Shown here: piece after piece, positions 35,621 through 41,956 of the stretch
Layout: every line of letters begins with the position of its first letter
How positions within the stretch are numbered: the stretch's first letter is position 1
Assembly: GCF_013166655.1 (NCBI RefSeq)
Contig: NZ_JABKCA010000054.1
Coordinates: 1-41,956 of the forward strand
Length of the DNA: 41,956 nt
From: Lentimicrobium sp. L6
GTDB taxonomy: Bacteria; Bacteroidota; Bacteroidia; Bacteroidales; UBA12170
Direction: 5' to 3'
Made by a program: the position numbers and the translations under genes
Notes under the pieces: model-generated
What the model saw: the letters and a program-made list of their open reading frames with translations, nothing else
Told to the model about the DNA's origin: nothing
Database searches by the model: none

Positions 35621-35710
35621 TCAAGTTAAAAATGAAGTAAGCCTCTCCTTTGTCAATACTTTTACAAAATAGGGCTGACCTTCCTTCAACTTATCAAAAT
35701 TAATCACCAT
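35621..35710 (-). CDS. 29-codon ORF overlapping the M13 stop codon
   Basis: On the - strand the ATG at 35710-35708 overlaps the M13 peptidase stop in ATGGTGA. The 29-residue product starts MVINFDKLKEGQPYFV and ends SFLT before a TGA at 35623-35621. Its composition is protein-like. It may be a short peptide gene coupled to the M13 gene, or the remnant of a lost gene. No relative is recognised. Confidence 0.35.
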   Translation of the reverse strand: MVINFDKLKEGQPYFVKVLTKERLTSFLT

Positions 35711-36954
35711 ATACTCAGCCGTTCATTCACAGGAATATAGTACTTGGAATTAATATCTATTTCGTAAACATCATAAAATTCATTCTGATTATATATAGGT
35801 CCAATTGCTCTAAATTTCTGAGGCGTGTGTATTCTTTTTAATGAAGATATTTCATATTCGGAGGTTGCTTTTTCTTTCCAAAACTGTGCGAAAGCCATGA
35901 AGAAACTTCTTATTGCTTTTGATTCTTCCTCAGTAGAAATCTGAGGTTTATTTTCTTTCATATACATTTTTAATGCCAATAAAGAAACCTCCACACCACC
36001 CAAATCAGCAAAATTTTCTTGAAGTGTTTTCTTTCCATCCACAAAGAAATTTTCTTGAACCGTATATTGATTGAATTGGTTGATTAGCCCTTCTGTTATT
36101 TGTTTCCAGTTATTCCTGTTGAACTTTTTCCCATAGCTATCAAAAGCATGTGTCATTTCATGGGCAATGGTTCTTCCAAGAGTAGCAAATATCATAGGAT
36201 AATCATCTTTATTGGAAAAACAGCTAGCATATAAGGTACCTGCATATAGTCTTACTAGATTGTCAGATTTTATATACCTACAGTCAGTTTCATATGGCGG
36301 AGAAACCCAATTTGGCAAAGATGCTTTGATTTTAAGTTTGTATTCTTCAGTTTTATGAATGTTACTCTTATAGGAATCCGAGGACAGCACTGGCATTTTA
36401 GGCAGATTTGAAATATCTGGAGCACCTATCTCAAATTGCATCTCCTCTAATCTGGTTAGGAAGAAGTCGTAATTATTCATTTTAATTTTAGTGCTGTTTT
36501 CGATCTTTTCTTTATACGCTATCTTTAAATATTTTATGATTTCTCTGATTTTTTCTACTTTGTTTTGATTTATTGTTACTTTGGAAAAAACCACCCCAAA
36601 TAGCATTGGATAGTGTTTTTGAACCAGATATACTCTTTTTTTATCGTTGTCACCATATTCAGCTGTACTTTTATAAAAGTTACGTAATTGGGTTAAGGTG
36701 TATTGATGATCTTCATCAAGATAATATAACGAATCACCTGAAAGTATTTCAAGTGATTGATCGGCTATTTCATCCCATAAAATCCCCCAATTGTTAATGA
36801 CACTGACATTCTCAGGAATAGTAGTGTTTTCTATCCATTCTCTGTTTGCATATTCGTAGAAATCTGATATTGGATCTTTTTCTTGAGCCAGAATTGTATA
36901 TGTACTGAAAAAACAAATTAATGCAACAATTTGAAATTTGATGATTATTTTCAT
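35704..36954 (-). CDS. Short M13 (neprilysin/PepO-type) metallopeptidase
   Basis: A 416-aa exported protein (signal peptide about 1-23). The M13 start motif DFYEYANREWIENTTIP is at 31-47. The zinc site is complete: HEMTH at 265-269, and Glu313 and Asp317 in ENFADLGG. His376 and Arg382 correspond to the substrate-binding His and Arg of neprilysin, at the same 6-residue spacing. The C-terminus ends in a Trp, as in the family. M13 enzymes are usually about 670-700 aa, so some 250 residues of the N-terminal helical lid domain are missing. The NAYY substrate motif is not clear. It is likely an active oligopeptidase with an opened substrate chamber. Confidence 0.88.
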   Translation of the reverse strand: MKIIIKFQIVALICFFSTYTILAQEKDPISDFYEYANREWIENTTIPENVSVINNWGILWDEIADQSLEILSGDSLYYLDEDHQYTLTQLRNFYKSTAEYGDNDKKRVYLVQKHYPMLFGVVFSKVTINQNKVEKIREIIKYLKIAYKEKIENSTKIKMNNYDFFLTRLEEMQFEIGAPDISNLPKMPVLSSDSYKSNIHKTEEYKLKIKASLPNWVSPPYETDCRYIKSDNLVRLYAGTLYASCFSNKDDYPMIFATLGRTIAHEMTHAFDSYGKKFNRNNWKQITEGLINQFNQYTVQENFFVDGKKTLQENFADLGGVEVSLLALKMYMKENKPQISTEEESKAIRSFFMAFAQFWKEKATSEYEISSLKRIHTPQKFRAIGPIYNQNEFYDVYEIDINSKYYIPVNERLSIW

Positions 36955-37005
36955 GAACTTAGGTATTTATGTCTAATTGCATCTCCTCTGATTTTAAATA
37001 TTCAG

Positions 37006-37569
37006 TTATTTTGCAAGATCGGTTTCAATAATTTTAACGCGAAAAGAACCATCTTCTACATTAAGTGATTTCCCAGTTCTAGTAGAAATTGCACCATTAA
37101 ACTTCCCCTCTAGAAATCCACTATCATTATAACTCTCTATTATAAATTGGCTCAATTCCCCAACGTAACTCCAATCGTCATTGATGCCAAAAGTAGTATC
37201 CGCTGGTGAATTGTATTCTATAAATTGAAATTCGGTGGAAACACCTTCAACATGACTTAGACTAACTGGAAATGAGAGATTATGAAACTGACTACCAATA
37301 ATGAACAAATGCATTCCTTTCTCAGAATTTTCTGAAATTCCTGATAAACTCAATTGATCCATAATGTGACTTCCTGTAGAAGCAGATTGATATAAATACT
37401 CGTTGATTAATCCTGGAGAATATGTATATAATTCATTCCCGATTTGAGCAGAAATAAATTGCTCGGGTAAATTCTCTTTTGCATCCTGATTCATAATTTC
37501 TGACTCATTCTGCTTATCACACGCAGTGAAAAAGGCCAATCCCAAAAAGACTAAAATTAATTTTTTCAT
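37006..37569 (-). CDS. Predicted lipoprotein, unknown function
   Basis: A 187-aa protein with a lipoprotein signal peptide ending FFTAC, lipidated Cys17 followed by an Asp-Lys-Gln linker. The rest is beta-rich with no motif I know; it has the feel of DUF-type periplasmic or surface lipoproteins in Bacteroidota (about 50-185). It precedes the M13 gene by 51 nt on the same strand and is probably co-transcribed. Confidence 0.7.
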   Translation of the reverse strand: MKKLILVFLGLAFFTACDKQNESEIMNQDAKENLPEQFISAQIGNELYTYSPGLINEYLYQSASTGSHIMDQLSLSGISENSEKGMHLFIIGSQFHNLSFPVSLSHVEGVSTEFQFIEYNSPADTTFGINDDWSYVGELSQFIIESYNDSGFLEGKFNGAISTRTGKSLNVEDGSFRVKIIETDLAK

Positions 37570-37612
37570 TTTTCTTATTTATAATAATTAATTACGTAAT
37601 TTTTATTACTTT

Positions 37613-37734
37613 TTATTTTGACTTAGGTGATGAAAGAATTGAAATCTCATCATATTTGTTTTCAATATCATTGATATTTACATTTTTAAGATATATATCA
37701 GAAAACCTTGAATAAGTTTTCTTTGCATTTTCAT
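37613..37734 (-). pseudogene. Truncated gene remnant
   Basis: On the - strand an ATG at 37734 opens MKMQRK and soon hits a stop. In another frame a C-terminal-like segment reads TYSRFSDIYLKNV and ends SSPKSK before a TAA (37615-37613). The bases before the ATG (37735-37755) nearly repeat those before the M13 gene ATG (36955-36975; shared CATGAAnTTAGGTAnTTATG on the + strand). This looks like a once complete gene with an M13-like leader, largely deleted. Confidence 0.4.
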
Positions 37735-37823
37735 GAATTTAGGTACTTATGACTATAAATATGTTTCTGTTTATTATGAAATCTGCACTTATAAACTTAG
37801 TCATGTATATTTCAGGTTTCTGC

Positions 37824-39122
37824 TCAATTATCGCGACCTAAGAAAATATTTTTCTTATTGAATCTATATGCGATAATCGAATCACCTTTTGTAATCTCAA
37901 TATATAATACGCTATCTTCTTTATTTTTAAATATGTATTCCCCTCGATAAAATTTGCAAAAGATATCCGAATCCAATTCATCAATTCTGATCCCGTTAAT
38001 TGAATATATCTCATCACCAGGCATAATTCCTGATAATTCAGGCTCGTAACCAGAATAAATACTTGACACTACAAATTTATTTCTTAGGGGCTTATATGTT
38101 ATTCCAAAAGTGCTATCGATTGGTTCTTTTAGGTTTCGTTTCGGGATGAAACCTATTCGCCTATTTCTATAATCTAGGGTAATATTGAAATTCTTTAAAT
38201 ATCTATTACCTATAATCCCGGTAAAATCTCTTTCAGGAGTATTGCTTACATTTATTATCATTTCTTCACTTGTGTTATTAATGAAAGAAAAATTTGAAGC
38301 CTTAAATAAAAATGATTCTCCAATCTCATTTTTTTCTCCACGAATAAGTAAGGATGGTCTAGAGATGTATTCAGCTGTTTGATTGGGGAATTGTTGAAGA
38401 AGACTTCGATACAACTTTTCTGAAGACAATGTGATGCCTCCACTGCTTCCTGTATCAAAAAACAAATCAATTTTTATACTGTCGTTGAATGTCGCAGGAA
38501 GAATTGGTGTTTCCTGTGTCTTTGATGGTTTATAGTTTACCCATTGTATTTCTTCATAATTCTCCAGCTTTTCGACATTATCAGTTAATGTGATTTGTTG
38601 TTTATCAAAATCGATTTGAAAAACGCAGGTTTGTATTAGATTATAGCCAATAATTCCATAGGCAGAAATACAATTAAGCATTCCCCATTTAGAGTTTTTC
38701 GCTGATATTGAACCAATGTCTCGAAATTTCACCCCCCCTAATTCAAGTTCCTTGAGAGAAACTAATGCATTGTTAAAGGCATTTTGTGAGGTGTCTTGTT
38801 TATTTCCGAATGAAAATCTTTTGTATTTGTTTTCACCAATTTCATTTAGTAGGGAATCCATTAACACCGTTTGGGCACCGGTATCAAACCAAAACGGATA
38901 TTCTTTATCACCTCCATCCACTTTTGCTTTTACAATAATCCAATTATTAACATACTCAAAATCTAAAACTTCATAAAAGTTACTGCTTTCAAGTTGGCAA
39001 CCTGTTAAGCTAGATTCAAGTTTTGCTTGCAGATAATTTAAGCCAAAATAACCTATGGCTAAAATGAGTACAATTATTGTACTTAGCGTAATCAATAATT
39101 TTTTAATAGTTTTTCTTTTCAT
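37824..39122 (-). CDS. Retropepsin-like aspartyl protease with PDZ domain
   Basis: A 432-aa protein with an N-terminal membrane segment (about 9-30). Two retropepsin-like lobes keep their catalytic triads: DTG at 80-82 and DTG at 223-225, each followed by hydrophobic sequence of the expected kind. A PDZ domain covers about 340-425 (MPGDEIYSINGIRI). The combination occurs in Bacteroidota aspartyl proteases. It is the first gene of the hydrolase run in the direction of transcription, with a 632-bp non-coding region upstream. Confidence 0.88.
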   Translation of the reverse strand: MKRKTIKKLLITLSTIIVLILAIGYFGLNYLQAKLESSLTGCQLESSNFYEVLDFEYVNNWIIVKAKVDGGDKEYPFWFDTGAQTVLMDSLLNEIGENKYKRFSFGNKQDTSQNAFNNALVSLKELELGGVKFRDIGSISAKNSKWGMLNCISAYGIIGYNLIQTCVFQIDFDKQQITLTDNVEKLENYEEIQWVNYKPSKTQETPILPATFNDSIKIDLFFDTGSSGGITLSSEKLYRSLLQQFPNQTAEYISRPSLLIRGEKNEIGESFLFKASNFSFINNTSEEMIINVSNTPERDFTGIIGNRYLKNFNITLDYRNRRIGFIPKRNLKEPIDSTFGITYKPLRNKFVVSSIYSGYEPELSGIMPGDEIYSINGIRIDELDSDIFCKFYRGEYIFKNKEDSVLYIEITKGDSIIAYRFNKKNIFLGRDN

Positions 39123-39754
39123 AATTTATGTATTAAGATCGAATTTGCAGAAATAGAATTTTCAATGCCAGATTTCTATACAATTGTTCCCTTATAACCA
39201 TCATTTTAGTAATCTCTAATTATTCTAAAAACATAGTACATATATTCTACTATAGTTAATATTAGTAATGTACTGGAAGAAGTTGACGATTTCATCTGTT
39301 AAACTTTATGATTCAATTCTTGGTTTGAAATACTCTGCCATTTCTCTGCGATTCTGAGCAATTATAAGCTTTGTACAATTTCTCTTTTTTCGTTGTTGTA
39401 AATATTTAAAAGTCAAAAAAGTATTGCTTTTGATTATTAGAGATTAAAAGTATTTAAACCCTTTTTATTAGAATAATTATTTCGATATACAAAACAATAT
39501 GAACTATTAACAGAATATTTTATAGGATAACATCACTTATGGCTCTATCATCCTATTTATCAATAAAAAGAATATTTGTCGAATGACATTTTAATTGAAT
39601 ATTACTTTCAAAAGTATCAAATTCATTGGGAATCTATCTGTTAAAATATAAATAATACGATAAAAGGAAATGGTACTTTTGAGAAAAAATAGGCAAAAAT
39701 ATCCCTATCAGTTATGAGTAAATCAAAAACACGAAATGGGATACGCTTTTAAAT
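39123..39754. other. 632-bp intergenic region between hydrolase locus and TCS
   Basis: I see no convincing gene on either strand. A dyad AGTACAT-N26-ATGTACT lies at 39235-39274, about 115 bp before the aspartyl protease ATG. A -7-like box on the - strand (TACTTTTG, 39616-39609) has no matching -33 element; a + strand TACTTTTG (39674-39681) also lacks one. The region should hold the promoter of the hydrolase run and possibly LytTR sites. Confidence 0.45.
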
Positions 39755-40465
39755 TTATGGTATTTTATAAGATAATAATTTTTGAAATTCGGCACGATAG
39801 CTATAGCCAATAGGGATTTCCATATTATGCATGATAATTGTGTTGCCTTCTATAAGATCAATTTTATCGAATTGAATGATAAATGATTTATGTACTCTAA
39901 TAAAACTATCGGGTAAAATTTCGGTAAGTTTTTTTAGAGTTATATGTGATATGTAATTCTTGCTAGTGGTAATGAATTTGCAATAATCGCCCGTAGATTC
40001 AATAAATAAAATGTCATGGAATGCTACTTTATGCAATTTTTTATCGGCTTTTATAAATATATGGTCTTTGGGTTTTTGTTTGATTAATGGTTTGTTTTTC
40101 TGATTTGCTTGAAGTTTATCTTCGGCTCTTTGCACAGCTTTATAGAAACGATTAAATGAAAAAGGTTTGTGTAAATAGTCAATGATTTCGAGCTCGAAAC
40201 TCTCCACAGCATATTCGCGATAGGCTGTAGTAATTATAGCAAGTGGAGGATTCCTCAATGCTTTATAAAAGTCTATCCCATTCATTCCGGGCATATTTAT
40301 ATCAAGAAATAATAAATCAATATCATTTTTATTAAGAAAGCTGATTGCCTCATTTGCTGTTTTGCATTTCCCAATTATATTTAAATAATTTATGTTCTGG
40401 CTATAACTTTCAATAATTCTTATAGCCGCAGGTTCATCTTCAATTATTAAGCACTTAATTTCCAT
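39755..40465 (-). CDS. LytTR-family response regulator
   Basis: A 236-aa regulator. The receiver domain is at 1-120: acidic pocket Glu9-Asp10-Glu11, phospho-acceptor Asp55 (LLFLDINMPG), Thr80 and Lys100 (LHKPF). A linker leads to a LytTR DNA-binding domain (about 130-232) with IFIKADKKLHKV and IRVHKSFIIQ. It starts 6 nt downstream of the histidine kinase gene. LytTR regulators bind direct repeats near promoters; the targets are not known here, but the hydrolase run beginning 630 bp away is a natural candidate. Confidence 0.95.
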   Translation of the reverse strand: MEIKCLIIEDEPAAIRIIESYSQNINYLNIIGKCKTANEAISFLNKNDIDLLFLDINMPGMNGIDFYKALRNPPLAIITTAYREYAVESFELEIIDYLHKPFSFNRFYKAVQRAEDKLQANQKNKPLIKQKPKDHIFIKADKKLHKVAFHDILFIESTGDYCKFITTSKNYISHITLKKLTEILPDSFIRVHKSFIIQFDKIDLIEGNTIIMHNMEIPIGYSYRAEFQKLLSYKIP

Positions 40466-40471
40466 TTTGTA

Positions 40472-41524
40472 TTATTTATTCAAGCCTAGTCCGTTGATGG
40501 ATATTTCCACTTCAAAGGTGTCGTCTTTATCATTTATTATTATGTTATGCTTATTAGGATATAAAAGTTGTAGTCTCTTTTTCACGTTAATAATTCCTAT
40601 ACCACTTTTATCACTTTTATGTATTTTTTCTACTTTCCCTTTTGAATTTTTTAAACTGAAATGAAATTCACCTTTTAATGAATTGATGGTGAGTGATAAG
40701 CATTTTTTCTTTGGCTCTGATCCTATTCCATGTTTAAACACATTCTCTATAAGAGGAACAAATAATAAAGGTGGAATCATAGTGTGCTCCATATTACTGA
40801 TTTCAATTTTTACATCAATATCTTTTTCCATTCTAATCTGCTCGAGTTCTATATAGTCTTTAATAAAATCGATTTCTTTATTTAAAGGAACCAATTCCGT
40901 TTTACAATCATAAAGAATATAGCTAATGAGTGATGAAAGTTTTAAAACTATGGTAGGAGTTATATCAGACTTAAGGAGGCTATGAGAATATATACTATTA
41001 AGAACATTGAATAAGAAGTGAGGATTAAGTTGAGCTTTAAGAGCATCTAGTTCTGCTTCGGTTTTCTGTTTTTGAATTTCAATGATATTTAATTCTAAGC
41101 TTTGCTTATTAATCCATTCCTTAAAGAATTTGAAAAACGATGTGATGATGATGTATATGATTTCTAATATAAAAAACCAAATTCCACTTCTCAAGCTCAA
41201 TGCGGCATTCATTACAAAGTTAAAAGTGCCAATAAATAGTAAATTGACAATAATAACAGATGTTGTTACTGATAAGAAATACCAAGTTGTTTTGCGTTTA
41301 ACTTCATATTTTGGAATTAAAATTGAATAATTGATATAGACTATTAGTATAAGATGAAAAAAATAGATCAAACCAGAATATAGTTTCTCAATTTTAAAAA
41401 CTCCTTTTTGATTGTATTCTAGAAAGAAGGGGGAAGTTAGTAAAATGAAATTGGCTAACCAAAATATAATATGATAGGTAGTTATTGATGAAAATATATA
41501 AGTAAGTCGGTTTCTGATAGTCAT
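40472..41524 (-). CDS. LytS/YehU-type sensor histidine kinase
   Basis: A 350-aa kinase. Four membrane segments (about 12-32, 50-70, 82-102, 115-133) have almost no extracytoplasmic domain. The His_kinase region shows QLNPHFLFNVLNS with phospho-acceptor His169. The ATPase domain has PLIENVFKHG (N box) and GIGIINVKKRLQLLYP (G box). It pairs with the LytTR regulator. The small periplasmic area suggests that it senses membrane or intramembrane cues. No clear promoter box is seen upstream. Confidence 0.95.
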   Translation of the reverse strand: MTIRNRLTYIFSSITTYHIIFWLANFILLTSPFFLEYNQKGVFKIEKLYSGLIYFFHLILIVYINYSILIPKYEVKRKTTWYFLSVTTSVIIVNLLFIGTFNFVMNAALSLRSGIWFFILEIIYIIITSFFKFFKEWINKQSLELNIIEIQKQKTEAELDALKAQLNPHFLFNVLNSIYSHSLLKSDITPTIVLKLSSLISYILYDCKTELVPLNKEIDFIKDYIELEQIRMEKDIDVKIEISNMEHTMIPPLLFVPLIENVFKHGIGSEPKKKCLSLTINSLKGEFHFSLKNSKGKVEKIHKSDKSGIGIINVKKRLQLLYPNKHNIIINDKDDTFEVEISINGLGLNK

Positions 41525-41728
41525 AAAGAATAAAATTACAGGCTAAAATTACAATTTATTATCCACTGCATAAAAATATTACGATGAAAAAGGTTGAACT
41601 ATCGGTAAACTAGTGATTGTTGCGGTTATGTGCAATTCCTTTCCAAATGGGAATATAAATCGCAAAGCAGATAAAATCCTTAAAATCTATTTCGTTAATA
41701 ATGTAATTGATTTGTTTATCGAAATTAA
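41525..41728. other. Intergenic region upstream of the TCS
   Basis: I see no reliable gene. A 34-codon ORF (ATG at about 41629) is too short to support. It should hold the - strand kinase promoter; no perfect box is seen. Confidence 0.35.
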
Positions 41729-41759
41729 TTGAAAGACAAAAGTGTTGACCATATTTTTG
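41729..41759 (+). promoter_or_regulatory. Promoter near the right edge
   Basis: TTG at 41729-41731, a 20-nt spacer, then TATTTTTG at 41752-41759, a full match to the Bacteroidota consensus. It would transcribe rightward, out of the window, through the ORF at 41814. Confidence 0.65.
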
Positions 41760-41813
41760 ACAAACAATAAATTGATTTTTATACATATACGAATTGATAA
41801 TATCATTTTACAC

Positions 41814-41954
41814 ATGAACAAAACTATAATGCAATCTATATTCAATCAAAATGGAATAATAAGTCTTAGCAGGATATTATCAGATGAAAACCATTATCTA
41901 TTAACTGAAGTTTCGCACCAAATCAGACTGCCTTATCAAGCTGAATTAGAATAG
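41814..41954 (+). CDS. Short ORF at right edge (46 aa), unknown
   Basis: An ATG at 41814 opens MNKTIMQSIFNQNGIISL and runs to TAG at 41952-41954, two bases from the window end. A perfect promoter lies ~55 nt upstream. It may be a small gene or the 5' part of a broken gene that continues beyond the window. The family is not recognised. Confidence 0.35.
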   Translation: MNKTIMQSIFNQNGIISLSRILSDENHYLLTEVSHQIRLPYQAELE

Positions 41955-41956
41955 GT

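Overview
The window is AT-rich DNA from a member of the Bacteroidota. The evidence is a full-length SprA (outer-membrane pore of the type IX secretion system, T9SS), three proteins with C-terminal T9SS type A sorting domains, a CarboxypepD_reg/TonB-type outer-membrane receptor, LytS/LytTR two-component genes, and promoters of the Bacteroidota form TTG-N19..22-TAnnTTTG. The genus cannot be fixed by eye; a marine or sediment Bacteroidia or Flavobacteriia is a reasonable guess.

Left part (1-21.2 kb), conserved chromosomal genes. A small charged protein and a large T9SS-exported Omp28-like adhesin share one promoter (+ strand). On the - strand lie ruvA, sprA and a small membrane protein, then a PadR regulator with its PspC-domain membrane partner, then lpxK. 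On the + strand follow a Nif3-like gene, a C4 zinc-ribbon coiled-coil gene and a T9SS-sorted M1 aminopeptidase. purA converges on the M1 gene across a shared hairpin terminator. A tRNA-Ala(GGC) gene ends this block.

Middle part (21.2-26.1 kb), accessory and decayed. After the tRNA come a 13-bp tandem repeat, two degenerate copies of the 3' end of an IS6-family element flanking orphan IS21-like terminal repeats, a TonB-dependent-receptor-like gene, a decayed coding remnant, and one nearly complete IS6-family element whose transposase has a premature TGA.

Right part (26.1-39.1 kb) is a one-directional (- strand) run of exported or membrane-anchored hydrolase-like genes: an M1-like protein without the canonical zinc-binding Glu, a T9SS repeat protein, an alpha/beta hydrolase, two retropepsin-like proteins, a class C beta-lactamase-fold serine hydrolase, a subtilase-like protein without the catalytic Asp, an unusually short M13 metallopeptidase and a lipoprotein, with an ASCH-like and a polytopic membrane protein at the downstream end. 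At least one truncated gene remnant and one 29-codon ORF lie between them. A LytS-type histidine kinase and LytTR response regulator follow at 39.7-41.5 kb and are candidate regulators. This degenerate secreted-peptidase locus is the best candidate for an undescribed system; its function is unknown and the grouping is an inference from layout.
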